Shown: piece after piece, positions 10,188 to 21,700 of the stretch | How positions within the stretch are numbered: position 1 is the first letter of the stretch | Layout: every line of letters begins with the position of its first letter | Source of the DNA: Thereva unica | Taxonomy: Eukaryota; Arthropoda; Insecta; Diptera; Therevidae | Assembly: GCA_949987705.1 (NCBI GenBank) | Contig: OX465283.1 | Span: 78,315,720 to 78,379,719 of the forward strand | Length of the DNA stretch: 64,000 bases | Direction: 5' to 3' | The notes under the pieces: model-generated | Databases searched by the model: none | Seen by the model: only the letters and a program-made list of their open reading frames with translations | What the model was told of the DNA's origin: nothing | Position numbers and translations under genes: made by a program

Positions 10188-13100
10188 AAATCATTTACTT
10201 ACACGAAAAAAAATCTCTTTAGACGACTTTACTAAGGGTGGTTGCACTTAATATGGAGTTTTTAGAAGCATTGTTAGCAATATACTTGTTTTCGTTGTTG
10301 GTAGCTAAATGACAAAATTTTAAGTATTTGCAAGAGATATATGTATGTAAGTATATGGTTTTTATGTCAAGCGTTACCAAGCTGCCAACCGTATTTTCTA
10401 ATAAATAATAAGGTATATTTTCGTTTCCTTTATTAACGCATTTGTTATTAAACCCAAAATCAATTCGTTGTATTTTTTGTCGGTTTTCAAAGAAACTGTC
10501 AGCTAAATCATGCTAAGAACTAGAACTTGGTAACCATATCCCTAACGTCAAAAAGATAAAAACCATATATTGCAGACCCCCAAACCAATTTTCTCCATGC
10601 TGGAGTAATAATATTCAAAATTCCAACCAAATATCACACCATCAGCATTAAAATTCATATTTACTTTATTTCTAACAATATCCAAGAAACAATTAAAAAC
10701 TAGACAAGAAGCAGCTTAAACCACATAAACGAAAATACGAAAGTTTAAACACTTTGTAAATTAGGAAACTCCATTACAAAATTCATACCTCCGCAAAGAC
10801 ATCATGACTTTCCTTAAACAGAGCATTCAACTTATTAAATAAGCAGAAAAACCACCCACTCTCACGTGCAGGATGCAAGCACAGCAAGCATCTACTTCAC
10901 CGTCAAACATATTCAAGGTAAACGCTTCAGGGCAAACCTGAGGGAGCGCACGAAATTGATGCAGTTTTACAGCACAAACCTTTTACGAATAAAAAAATAT
11001 CCAATTCGCTAAGATGACAGACATCCTGAGTATCCTTTCTATAAAAATATTTATCTTTGCCTGGCGTAGGTATCCTCGATCCAGCGAAACAAATCTATTC
11101 TCTGCGTTTTACCATAACCAGTATGATTCCATGATTTATGTACTCTCCTGATGCAAGCAGGTCTTTCAATCCTGAATCCTGACTGCCAGTGCAGTGCAGT
11201 TTGCACAGGGAATCTATATTTGAATTATTACCTACCGCTGCTCTTCTTCAGATTATATCCTTTTTCTGGCTGTGGTCGGGAATCATACTAATACAGCAAG
11301 CACTGGGAAACTTTTGTAGAAAATATACAGAACAATAGTCCTTGGCTAAAGGACAAATGTGGGAAGGACGAACATAAAACTGTGCAATGACCTTGTGTGC
11401 ATTTTCTCTTTCATACAATGCACTCTTGGCGGTTGTAAAAGTGCACATGATTCCTCTTTAGAGAAGGATAATAATGTGGATAACCATTTTAGTCCTTTGG
11501 AGTTCTTTTTATTACATAATCTAAAAATTCATGCTGCTTACACAATGCTATTGACAGATATGGACGAATGTGGCTGTATGTGTGTTTTAAGGTTTGGATA
11601 CTTCTGATAAGGTTTTGAAAATTTGACCAGTGGATTTATGTTTATAGGAAGAGAATAGTCTTCAGTTTAACAGCTCTGCTTTGTTTTTTTTTTTGTGTTT
11701 TTGGAGTATTCGCATCATGGTAGGATTTCGTAGCTTCTGCACCAAATTCGCGGGATAATTCTCTGTTTATTGTTTTAGTATTTCTATTATTAGAACCTGA
11801 CTGTTTCAACATATTGGATATGATGAATCATAGTTTGTAGCAAGGGTCGGGGGTTGTCTGAGAGTAAAAAAAATGTTGTACTCGCGATCAGTTGGATCCA
11901 TACCCAATCTTCTTCGGAGCAGTATTGGGGATGGGGTTTGAAGGTCGAGGGTGGTGGAGGTGGGGGTTGGGAGGGGAGACTTTTGATCTACATGAGGGTA
12001 AGATGTCAGAGGTGGAAGTGTCATTAGTTGCTAAAGTCGTAATTCAGTAATCAGAAAAATCCACAGGATGGGTCGTGATAGGGGTTGTTGCTTGGAAGAG
12101 GCAGAGTTGGATGGTCGTTGTTTGATGGGTCCAGCGGGGGGGGGTTGTTTGGGGTAGCCGTTGGCTGGACGATAAGAATAAATTTTTTTACAATCAGAAA
12201 TCAATTATATCCCCATACCCTCTTGGTGGTGGTTTTTAGGAGTGGAGGTGAGTTGATGGGGCTTGGGCCCATTGAGACTTCTGATCTAAATGTTAAAAAC
12301 TATTAAGAAAATTAGCCGAGCTCCATTTACCATATAAAAAATGCGGGGTCCTTTTGAAATTTTTGAAAATATTTCCGTCTTGCGGCAATGACTAAAAAAC
12401 TAAGTAATATACGAAAAAAATTCAAAGGCACAAAAATGAAGAAAATTTTGGGTTTATTTTTGGTTCTGTACGATTAGAATGAGTTAAGGTATTTTCATTG
12501 TAGGACCATCTTTACCCAGTCATCTCCAAAAGTAAGAGTTCAGGACCGCTCAACTTTGCAGGCCTTGTAGTCCCAAATTCAATTTTGAAGCGATTAGATA
12601 TCTTCAAAATTGAGACAGTTAACCTTAAAAAACCAATCGCGTTTTCCTTTAAATTCATGTACTCATGTAAATTGTATTAATCTCGACAATTTTAACTGAG
12701 AGAGCGAAACTAGAAGAAGAAATTTATTTCCTCAAATTCGGTGATTTATTCCTCGCAAACTTTAGATCCAGACAGTGCTAAATTAATCATTATTTCGCTG
12801 GGTATGATTAAACCTCCGCGTTCTTCAATAAAATTTTTTTTCCAACTTTAGCAAAAAGGCCTGATTATAGAAAGATATTTTCCAGTAGCACAGAGGGCAA
12901 TTTGTAAGAAATCAAATAAACCAAACAATATTATACCCTCCTCCACCGACCGACCGGGCGCAATTCTATTGAAAAACATCTAATAGTAAGCATTCAAAAT
13001 TCCCTTTGAAAATGTAAAACTTTTTTTGGAACATTTTGGAGCCCCAATATATCTTCACCGTCTTAAAATTACTATTGGAGCACTCAATAATCGCTCTGAA

Positions 13101-13430
13101 TATCTCAAATATTTTTTGGAATGATTTTGGCTTGGAGCCCTAATTTACCCCAGACCCCCAATGAAAAACTGTCTTCATAAAACTCAAAGTTTGTAGATTA
13201 TGCGATTGTAAGGTATAATGAAACCAGTGGGATGTTGTGTGTAGAGACTATGTAGCCACTAATTACGCTTTTTCTTGGTATTCTTTCTGTTGAACAACCC
13301 TTCAGACTGGATGACGATAAAAAATGAAGAAAATGATATTTTTTCATTTTTAATTAAGTAAATGTTATGTTCTCCTGAGTATCATTATTAAATAATATAA
13401 TTTACCAAAGTAAAAAAAAATTATATTTCT
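10188..13430. other. Intronic DNA, no gene recognised
   Basis: AT-rich at both ends, with a strongly G-biased patch at about 11840-12290 (listed separately). Frames of 66-82 codons in this stretch overlap in opposite directions and have no recognisable domain. Confidence 0.45.
11927..11976 (+). other. G-rich tract with quadruplex-forming potential
   Basis: Six runs of three or more G within 50 bases (11927-11930, 11933-11936, 11949-11951, 11962-11966, 11969-11971, 11973-11976), inside a wider G-over-C skewed patch. A nine-G run follows at 12136-12144. The runs are on the same strand as the inferred sima transcript. Confidence 0.6.
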
Positions 13431-13435
13431 CCATT

Positions 13436-13505
13436 GCGCGGCCGAGGATTGAACTTGGTTCCCAGGGATAGGATTTCAGCGCCTCAGCTCTAGGCTACCG
13501 ATATA
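13436..13505 (-). repeat. tRNA-derived SINE head
   Basis: On the minus strand the segment reads like a tRNA body: GGTAGCCTAGAGCTGAGGCG resembles the A box and D arm, and AAGTTCAATCCTCG resembles the B box and T arm (complement of about 13442-13455). The acceptor stem does not pair well and there is no clean tRNA end, so it is best read as the head of a tRNA-derived SINE rather than a working gene. Confidence 0.5.
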
Positions 13506-13854
13506 TGTACTTTTTTAGAAATGTCTTTTTTGTTGTTAAATATACTTAAGGTTGGAATTTCCAGACCATTTTCTCAGTTTTAGGTCTCTTGATCAAGAGC
13601 TACAATTTGAGATATGGCCCAAGTCTGTAGCGACAATACTTTCAGAGATGAAAGAAGGTCACAGACAGACAGACGGACAGAGCCTCTCTATATACTTTTT
13701 TTTTGAAAAAGCTGAAAAAGAACAAATTGATTTTGGATACATATAAAAAATTTTAGTCAGCTCCGACGCGTTACTAGAGTTTACTCCTTAAAAACGATTG
13801 TCTCCAAATATACATAATAGCTAAAGGATGTAAATTAACCCATACACGAAGCAT

Positions 13855-14135
13855 ATCCAGAAAGTAAGTGTACTAGATTTTTGTAGGTTTCAAATAATTT
13901 ATTTTAAAACTATTTTTTACATGGTTACATCAATACATACATATGTGGACTATTTTTCCACGTAGTCATCATCCATCACGATGCACGTAGTGACACGAGG
14001 AATCAATTTTTGATACCTTGGTCGAAGAACTCTTGCGCCAACTCCTTTGCCCATTTGTTTACGCCCCCCTTCTCTCCCTTATGCCCCTTCAGGGAGCTGA
14101 ACAGGTGATAATCTGAACGCATCAGATCAGGGAAA
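13855..14135 (-). pseudogene. mariner transposase 3' relic
   Basis: The minus strand shows the end of a mariner-family transposase: SDYHLFSSLKGH, WAKELAQEFFDQGIK and, after a frame change, TTCIVMDDDYVEK followed by a stop. These match the usual mariner order SDYHLF, then FFxxGIxKL, then the final WxKCIxxxGDYVEK. Downstream of the stop, the ACTTACTTTCTGG end looks like a mariner terminal repeat. The 5' part is missing, and the relic abuts an RTE-like fragment at about 14140. Confidence 0.75.
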
Positions 14136-14400
14136 TACGCGTGGCACTGTGGGTCTCGAACTCTATTCAGGATTTGTTTCCATTCTTTCCGGTTTTTGGC
14201 TATGTCTCGAGCCTCGGTAACTGATAATCGATGGTTCTTTAAGTCACCCTCGATATCCTTTAGCCAAGTTTTCTTCGGTGCCAGTCACTGAATTCTCCAC
14301 TCTGCGGGACGGTCTCGCCAGAGAAGTTTACGTGGCAAGCGGTTATCATCCACCATTGCAGTCATGCATTATCATTGCATTTCTTCTTCGATCAGTGTCT
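14136..14400 (-). pseudogene. RTE-like retrotransposon 3' fragment
   Basis: The same sequence in the same orientation occurs at about 45800-46060. Shared blocks include the CTCGATTATC/GTTATC region, the CAAGCGGTTATCATCC counterpart and TTCTTCTTCGATCAGTGT. In the second copy the frame reads into RT tail motifs, so this is the 3' end of the same minus-strand element, broken here by stops. Confidence 0.55.
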
Positions 14401-14466
14401 ACCACCAGCACCAGCAGCGGCAGCAAATTGTTTCTGTTGGCTGCCGCTGCGGCTGTTAATTCTGAT

Positions 14467-14469
14467 TTA
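14467..14469. repeat. TTA target duplication, left
   Basis: TTA directly before the GGCTGG terminus, repeated at 15610-15612. Confidence 0.75.
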
Positions 14470-15609
14470 GGCTGGTCGTCCACTGGAAGCGTATTCAAGC
14501 GGCTATGCGCTTCGGCTACATGAGCGGCTACACGCGGCTATGCGCGACAGATCCAACATAAAGGATTTCATACAAACATCGTCCACTGCAAGCGACTTCG
14601 AGCGGGCGGCTATAGGCGTATTCGAGCGTGCCGCGCGAATCCAAATTATTTTGGATCGGTCGCGCGTAGCCGCTCGAATCAGGAAATAATTTTCTCCAAA
14701 GCTTTCTATATTTAAAATAAAATAAATCTACCCCGCGATTTCTTGACGCTATAAATTAAGAGAAAAATCGTAGGAATTCAATGAATGTGTTTTGGATAAA
14801 TTGGTCGAGGGGAAAAGGTGGAAAAAGGTTAATAATAATAGTAGCGAAAACAAGTTTTTTCACTTTTTAGGTACGAAAAAATTGTTGTTTTAGAAAACAA
14901 AAAATACTACATAATAGTGCTTAAAAACACGAAAAATATGAGTTTTGCACCATTGAAGTCGGTCAACAACTTTTTGCAGAAAAATTCAAAAACCGTTAAA
15001 AATGACAATTTTTTTGACATTTAATTATAGGGAGTGTAATTATCGTAGAACCTAGTGTTCAAGGATTAAATTGTATCTGCCTACAGTAAAAATTTCATGA
15101 AAAAATAATGGTAACTTTTCGAGTTTCGGTTTTCAAACGAGTTTTTAAGTTGTTAAATCAAACCTATCATACATTTCATGAAAATGGAGTTGTGGAGCAA
15201 ATCCTTCCGAATAAATTAAGCCTACAAAAAAAATTCTAGGACCACTGTGGACCTTGTTCAACCTTTTTTCGTGAAACAGGTGTTTTTCATTTTTGAGATT
15301 TACTCGAAAAGTTACCATTATTTTTTCATGAAATTTTTACTGTAGGTAGGCACCATCAGAAGCCACAATGTAATCCTTGACACAAGGTTCTACGATAATT
15401 ACACTCCCTATAATTATCAAATATGTATCTCTCCTGGAATAAAAATTATTATGTCAAATTCACTTCAAACTGAGCAGCATGAAAAGCTTGCAGTGGACGA
15501 CCCCTGTAGGGTGTAGCCGCGTATCTCAGAGCCGCTTGTAGCCGCCTGAAGCCGCTCATGTAGTCGAAGCGCGTAGCCGCTCGAATACGCTTCCAGTGGA
15601 CGACCAGCC
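14470..15609. mobile_element. PIF/Harbinger-like MITE with nested foldback element
   Basis: The first 36 bases, starting GGCTGGTCGTCCACTGGAAG, are inverted at the right end (15574-15609) with one mismatch. Looser homology built on GAGCGGCTA/CGCGGCTA motifs extends further inwards on both sides. The flanks are TTA on both sides, the 3-bp duplication typical of PIF/Harbinger. No transposase frame is present. The middle (about 14715-15440) is a separate foldback sequence that also occurs alone at 34545-36048. The element ends about 280 bp before the sima exon, close to its acceptor. Confidence 0.85.
14715..15440. mobile_element. Foldback element, internally deleted copy
   Basis: It matches the palindrome at 34545-36048 over both arms and is itself palindromic. 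The left arm contains TTATAGGGAGTGTAATTATC and AATGGTAACTTTTCGAG, and the same blocks appear inverted around 15310-15415. The centre is shorter than in the other copy. It is nested in the Harbinger-like element at 14470-15609, so it either inserted there or was carried by it. The absence of GGCTGG ends at the other copy favours insertion. Confidence 0.75.
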
Positions 15610-15612
15610 TTA
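15610..15612. repeat. TTA target duplication, right
   Basis: TTA directly after the inverted GGCTGG terminus, matching 14467-14469. Confidence 0.75.
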
Positions 15613-15860
15613 AAAGGCAGCATGCTGTCTGTAGTGCTGCTGCTGCCGCTGCTCGAAAGTTAGGTTCTGATACAGCCTGTAGGGTTACAAAAATACAGGG
15701 TGATTTGTAAAACTCTAGCTCTAAATTCAAAACTACTTATAGCTAAACCGTTGCGATTTTCTAGATATTTTTTAAATGATAATGCAGGGTTTAAAATATA
15801 ATTCAAGATAACTTATCGCATTGCACCTTCGCTCAACCAATTATTTACAATAAGATATTA

Positions 15861-15889
15861 ATTTTTGTCTTTCTCTCTTTTCTTTTCAG
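15861..15889 (+). other. Splice acceptor of the sima exon
   Basis: A run of about 25 mostly pyrimidine bases (TTTTTGTC, TTCTCTC, TTTTCTTTT) ends in CAG directly before the exon. It is the strongest polypyrimidine tract plus AG that I noticed in the window, and it fixes the 5' edge of the exon. It implies that the preceding exon ends with the first base of a valine codon if the Drosophila protein is followed (SVLSKG). Confidence 0.9.
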
Positions 15890-16031
15890 TGCTTAGCAAG
15901 GGGCAAGGTGAAACCTGCAGGCATCGCTTTCTGGGGAAACTGGGTGGTTATTGCTGGATTGTCACCCAAGCAACTATCGTCTATGATAAACAAAAGCCGC
16001 AGAGTGTTGTTTGCGTAAATTATGTCATAAG
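15890..16031 (+). CDS. sima: sima (HIF-1 alpha) internal exon, PAS-B C-terminal part
   Basis: Internal coding exon of a bHLH-PAS transcription factor of the HIF-alpha family. The reading frame starts with two bases completing a split codon (phase 1), continues for 46 codons without a stop, and ends two bases into a codon (phase 2). It is bounded by a pyrimidine-rich tract ending in CAG and by the donor GTAAGT. Recognisable stretches are SKGQGET, RFLGKLGGYCWIVTQATIVYD and PQSVVCVNYVI, which correspond to the last beta strands (G, H and I) of PAS-B, the PAC region. Known role of the family: Sima pairs with Tango (ARNT), is destroyed in normal oxygen through prolyl hydroxylase and VHL, and drives hypoxia genes in the nucleus. 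PAS-B takes part in dimerisation. SVVCVNYVIS fits HIF-alpha better than Trachealess or Single-minded. The bHLH, PAS-A, first half of PAS-B, degradation and activation regions were not found in the window, so the gene is partial here. Confidence 0.93.
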
Positions 16032-16037
16032 GTAAGT
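16032..16037 (+). other. Splice donor of the sima exon
   Basis: GTAAGT directly after AAG, a consensus U1-type donor. The last codon is split after AG, so the next exon should begin with T or C to give the serine expected in VNYVIS. Confidence 0.9.
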
Positions 16038-17616
16038 GAGACCACAATATTACCACCTACTATGAAAGGCTTCATTTCAATCATGCTAGAATATTGCTCG
16101 ATGTTATTGGGAAACTTCATTAAAAATTAATAAAACAAAATTAAACAAAACTTTAAGTAATTCTGAATTCTCATCTAATTTAAAGTGTCCTTTACAATTT
16201 CCAAGTGGTTATCCCTCCGCATTTTTTCTTTTTAAATAACTTTAACTAATTTACTGTCCTTATTAAATATTCAGCTACCCCAACTTTAATGTCCTTTGAG
16301 GATAAAGACTCAAAACTACAGAAAACATTCCCTTTTCACTATAATCAGGAGGAAAAATCTCAAGGGCCAATGCCTTTTTATTCGGGCACCAACCTCGCGG
16401 CACGATGGCAGTTCCTTAGATCTGTACATTCCGTTGAGGGTTACCTTTACTGACATTTAAAAGAAAGTAGTAAAGGACGAAGAACGGACGGGGAACAACT
16501 TGTGGTTCTTACCTCTTTCACGAAAATTATTTATTCAGAAACGTCACTTCAATCAATCATCATCAAGGTAGACATATGCAGGTTTTCAACCATTTAAGAA
16601 AATGCCGTAAAAATTCCAGAAGTTTTTCATAAGGAATTTTATATTTTGTTTGACTTTAAACCATTCCAAAGTGACTTTTCACATCATGGGAAATAATTTT
16701 AAATAAACGAGAAGAGCTCTGTCAACATAGAAAGTGTAAAGACAACCCACAAACCTGGGGATCGTAAAAATGAAAAAAGGAGAAAAGGAAATTTAATATT
16801 GAGGTGAAAAAGGGGAGCTTAAAGAAACAAGAAAATGGCAGGGAAATTGACAGTAAAATATTGCATGTCCTTTTGAGTTAAGGAAAATTATTTTCGTGAT
16901 AAAATTTCTTGTTTTTGTTTGTTTTATTATTTTTGGATTATATACAAATTTCTGGAGTGGTGGTGTGTGATGATATAACACGATATAACAATAGAAAATA
17001 ATTTTTGTCCTTTCTCATGCCAAAAAGCAAAATTTGTTCAATTATGTTTGGAATTTTATTGGGCATTGTACCGCCTGATGTCGAAGTGTCACTTAACCTG
17101 GGTTGCACTGGTGCAATGCCAATGTTAATTTACCACAATGCTTCACATTCACGTCTGAATCGATTTATCTGTATCGCAATGTACAAATCGAAGATATTTT
17201 ATGAGGAAAGAACAGGTGGAAATTGATGGAATTTTTTGAATGAATTTCGTTTAGATTTTGCTTAAAATAGCATTTGGAGCAGCATTTGAGGACCAACTTT
17301 TATTTACAATTTAGATAGTTTGGATTGCTTTGATTTCGAAAAGGTTTGTGTTTGTTTGACGCTTTGCCACAGCTTCCATGCTGTTATGAAGTTAAAATTA
17401 TAAATCTGAACTTTATGATTTAACTTGTGGAAAATATCTATCTTTTGCAGAGTTTCCATATTTTGGATTAAGTTTTCAATGCAGCCCTTCAGTTTTTTAT
17501 TCATGAATTTTGTCTATTGAACCGTCTAGTGTATTTGACGCACCTAGAATTTCTTCTTAATCTTCTTATTACTCTTCACCTTTTCCCAGCACACTACACC
17601 GTCCAAGCCCAAATAG
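16038..17616. other. Intron start, nothing recognised
   Basis: AT-rich. No further exon, element ends or long frame with a recognisable domain. Confidence 0.5.
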
Positions 17617-17624
17617 CTCGTAAG
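17617..17624. repeat. hAT target-site duplication, left
   Basis: CTCGTAAG; matches CTCGTGAG at 18759-18766 in 7 of 8 positions. Confidence 0.65.
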
Positions 17625-18758
17625 TAGGGATACAGAATCGGTACTCGATTCTTTACTCATATGACTATTTGGCTTTCGATTCTACTCATATCAGCCAGCA
17701 CTTGATACTTTTGACCGAGTAGTTTTACTCATATCATTACTTATATGGTGAAATTGAGTACTGAGTACAATTTGCATTCAAGGCCAAATTTAAGCTAACT
17801 GCAAGTTTATCTCAGTCGTAAATAATTTCCATGTAAATGGATAGTTTAGGGACGTTTAAGGCCCTTCAACATCCCAAACGCTAATTGTAACTCTTTTGTG
17901 GCTCAGAAATTTGTATGAGTACATACAAGTTCATGTGCGATAAAAGAGCTCCAATTTGCATTTTGGGATGTAAACTGACTTTTAAAGGTTTGAATTTATA
18001 TTTCAAGGTGAGTAAAAATTAGATTCGCCCATTCTTAGCATGAGACAGGCACGGACAGCATTGAACCTCTGCATGGTACCCAAAACAGGCACGGTACGCT
18101 TGAGTGAAAATTCGACTTTTCCAATAACACAGGCACGTAACAATAAAAGGCGCATCGAATAGTCCAAACGAAGCACGTTACGCTCACACTTCTTCTAGAC
18201 TAAAGGAGCAAAATTGGAGCTTTAAGGTCGAAGAAACCCATAAAGACCATAGAGGGAGCCATTAAGCATACTCGGTAAACCGGTTTTTGTACGATTGGCC
18301 AGGTCAAGCTGCATTGGACGTTGTTCGTAGTTGGTTTGGTGACCGGCTGGAAAAACGACACTAGAGTTCATTCATACCGGCATACGAATACATTCATATC
18401 TGTAGCAAAGGCGTCCATACTTCTGGTGGACGCCTTTTTGGATTTTCATGTCTGTAGCAAGAGCGTACATATCCTGTGTGGTAGACGTTGTATGTTCGCT
18501 ATGCGTGCTAGTTTTCAAAAAATTAACCAACTAAATTAATTTTACTCAGGATGTAATCTACATAAGTAGTTCTAATCAGCAGTAGAAAAACCAGTAATGC
18601 ATACGCTAAGGCAGTTCATAGAATGACAAAAAAAGTACTTATCGATTTTCAAGGAATGGAGTACTTTTGAGCGATTAAAATGTACTCATTGAGTAGTTTT
18701 CTTTCGATTCTACTAATGACTATTTAATCGGCTACGCTTCACCGGTTCTGTATCGCTA
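17625..18758. mobile_element. Non-autonomous hAT-like element (1134 bp)
   Basis: TAGGGATACAGAATCGGTAC at the left end is inverted at the right end as TAGCGATACAGAACCGGTGA (16 of 20). Further inwards both sides carry TTTCGATTCTACT-type blocks, again inverted. The 8-bp flanks match at 7 of 8 positions. TAGGG-type ends with 8-bp duplications are a known hAT variant. The interior has several ACAGGCACGG repeats and no transposase frame. Confidence 0.75.
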
Positions 18759-18766
18759 CTCGTGAG
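18759..18766. repeat. hAT target-site duplication, right
   Basis: CTCGTGAG; one difference from 17617-17624. Confidence 0.65.
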
Positions 18767-21700
18767 CTCTGGACTTCAAGTTTGTTTTAAATTTACTTAT
18801 TCCTTCTCTGTGATATAGCCACACCATCTATTACATTTTACTATTTGCTACTGTGCCTTGGTGTAATTTCTTGTGGTAAAATTGGCTCGACCAAACATCT
18901 CAGCAATGTGAGAGGTTAATGGTTGCCCAAGAATCGAACAACTCGGTCTTGCCTTTTCTCTTTCTCTTCAGCTTGACAATTTTATCTGAACTTTTGCCTT
19001 AACTTATTCATTTACATAAAAGGTCCCCATGTGTCAATCGTGATAGATGATCCAAGCAGGAAAAGGCGCGGGAGTCGTTTTACTAGTTTTACTATAAAAT
19101 GGGCGGCTGATTTGGCCTGGGCATATGAAGATCCAAAATGTTTTCGCACGAAACCAAAATCGGGGACTTCCAGGACTGTATATAAGTAAACATTCTTACG
19201 AGTGGAGTTATTCCTTACCATTGAGGCGGCTTTTAGTTTCTGCTAAGATTATGAAAAGCTACCTCTATTATTCAGTCTCTGCGACCAGTCTCGGGTAGTT
19301 GCTCTGCACTTGCGACCACATTCAGTCATTTATTTTGACCTGAAGTGATTGGCAAGACGGAATCGTGATACAAAAAAACCAACTAATTTTAAAACTGTAA
19401 GATCATTGGCTCCCACAACCAATAAAGATTTCAATCGATCCCAAGATAGTGAGTTTTATCTACGTTAGTGGTCACCTATCGATGCCACGATGCCTCGATA
19501 GCTTAGGGCTTTAAGCCGTGGCCGTTGAATTTTTGGCATTCATTTTTGGCACCGGTCAAGGTGCGTTACACTTAGTCCCCCTTTTGACTAAGTGTTTTTT
19601 GTGCTATCAGTACCTTTTGTCAAGGTGATGCAAGGTGATGTTTAATTTACTTCTAAGAAGTGAAACGTTCCTCAGCAAATACTGATTTCATTGACTGAAA
19701 AAAATAACAATCTGAAGAAATAATTTATGAATACGATTAGTGAAATATAATTTCTCCATTCTTTATTTCTTTCTTCTTTCTTTTGGTGATGTAGCGGGTA
19801 CCAAGATTATGCATCTACTACCTTGTCCTATCCACTACACCCCTATACCTCATATTTGTAAGCCAGAGCGCTTTAACATGTTCCACAGTCTGCCTAGTGG
19901 CTTGTCGCTTAGATTTGTTCTGTTGAAGCAGGGTTCAAAAACGTACCATTGCCGTGGTGATAACCACCCACTGGAGCGTCCCGTGTTGCTGATCGCAGTG
20001 CTGCCATCAATCTATTAGGAAGGAGTTCACGAAAACGCGACTCTGGTTTTTCTTGGCTTGGCCCTCTGGTGGATCCAAAAGCTAAGGATAGAGCGGCTGT
20101 CTATAGGTCTGATTGTTGGCTCGGTATCGGACTGTTTGCCCTAGATGACATGCTCTTGACCAATCTCTTGCTTTAACTCTGTTTGGAAAGAGTTTGCGGA
20201 GCGGAGATCGGGTGCGCTCCAAGAGGCTCTCCAATTTCACTACGGCCCTCCTGGCCTTTGCCTTTTCCATCTTAATTAGCGCGTAAATGTCCCGTGAGTA
20301 TGGTAAGAATGGGAAGATATACCCTGACAGAGCCTCCATCCCGAGCCAAAATAAAAAAATGGCCTTACAGCGGGCGAACATTGGCCGCTTGATTTTTTAA
20401 GGAGCACAAGATGGCCGTACAATTTTAAACTATTTTTAATGGGAGCACATACGGCGTCACGACGTCCAAACTATACCAACAGATTTAAATGTCCAAGTAC
20501 TGAGCTGTACAAACGAGCGTACGACGGCAAATTTGGGTTGCGGAGATAATGATGAAATGGTAAAATAATATAGGTGTTGTAGATTGCATTTCTAGTATTA
20601 GAAAAATAAATTTCGCAATTATAATCAATTTTCTTGTTTGGTTGCAAAATTTAAATAGAACATCAATTTTCGTAATAAGATTTATTTTTTCTTATTTATA
20701 TAAAGCCAATAAAATTCTAAATTTTTAAAATTATACTATATAAATACTAGCTGCATATATATGTAGTGGTACGATACCAATCCTGAAATAGCAAAAAAAT
20801 ACCAATATAAATATAATTATGAAATGTGCACTAGTGTGGTAGACGAAAAATCCAATTTATTGTCATAAAATATAAGCTTTTATATTTACAGCTGAAAGGT
20901 AGGTACAATTTCTTTTTTCTAAAATCATATAACATCGAGCAATTTTAAATAAATGTGCAAATTACAATTTCAAATCAAATTTTCTTAAATATTCGAAATG
21001 AAGCCAATTATAATAAATTTTCAGCAGATGTTTAATAAAAATCAAAATTATAAACAACTTACAAATAAAAACCCAACTAACAACCAAATCTAAATAGATA
21101 ATAATTATTAAAATCGGCATAAAATAAAAGTGATTCTAATTCGAAGAAAACCACGAGCGCCGCGCCGCCAATATTCCAATAAAAGTCTTCAACCTGTTGA
21201 AATTTACAATTCAATATCGCGAAAACACTAAGTGGAATAATTTCCATTAAACGGCTTGAATTACATTAAAAAGGAACCACCATCATCGAAGACGCATTAT
21301 CCACCATATACATACACTCGTAGGGGCGGGGGATGTAGGAAATTTTGTGTAGGGAACGTTTTCGAAGACTTTTGCGTTTGTCTAGATAAAAAATAAATGG
21401 AATATTATAATTTTTTTGTTCTTGCTTTTGCTGGAGTGAAGAGTGCTGATGGAAATGCTTTCGGCGATATAAGGCTTTTCAGAATAATCCTTTTATAAGT
21501 TTTATTGAATTGTTGAGTGAATTGGGTTATTTGATTGAGAAAGTAGCACACTTTATTAAGTTTACTTAAATAATAAGGAAAGGACCCAGTTCCCTTTCAG
21601 ATAACTTGTGGTTTTACAACTGGGAACAAGTCGTGGCTTGGTCCTGATTTTTAGCCGGTGTCATCCACTTTAGGATCTCCAAGTCGGGGCGTCCTGTTTA

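Larger units (their letters stand above)
1..15889 (+). other. Upstream intron of sima (partial)
   Basis: Inferred from the acceptor at 15889. No earlier sima exon (bHLH, PAS-A or the first half of PAS-B) was recognised by eye in this stretch, so it is probably a single intron that starts before the window. It is filled with transposon relics, some of them listed separately. A short diverged exon could have been missed. Confidence 0.6.

Noticed and set aside
13436..13505. Functional tRNA gene
   Set aside because: A- and B-box-like segments exist, but the acceptor stem does not pair and the B box is imperfect; kept only as a SINE head.
19740..20018. Plus-strand 92-codon frame after a pyrimidine-rich stretch
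   Set aside because: No domain, no donor at its end, and partly antisense to another weak frame; treated as chance.
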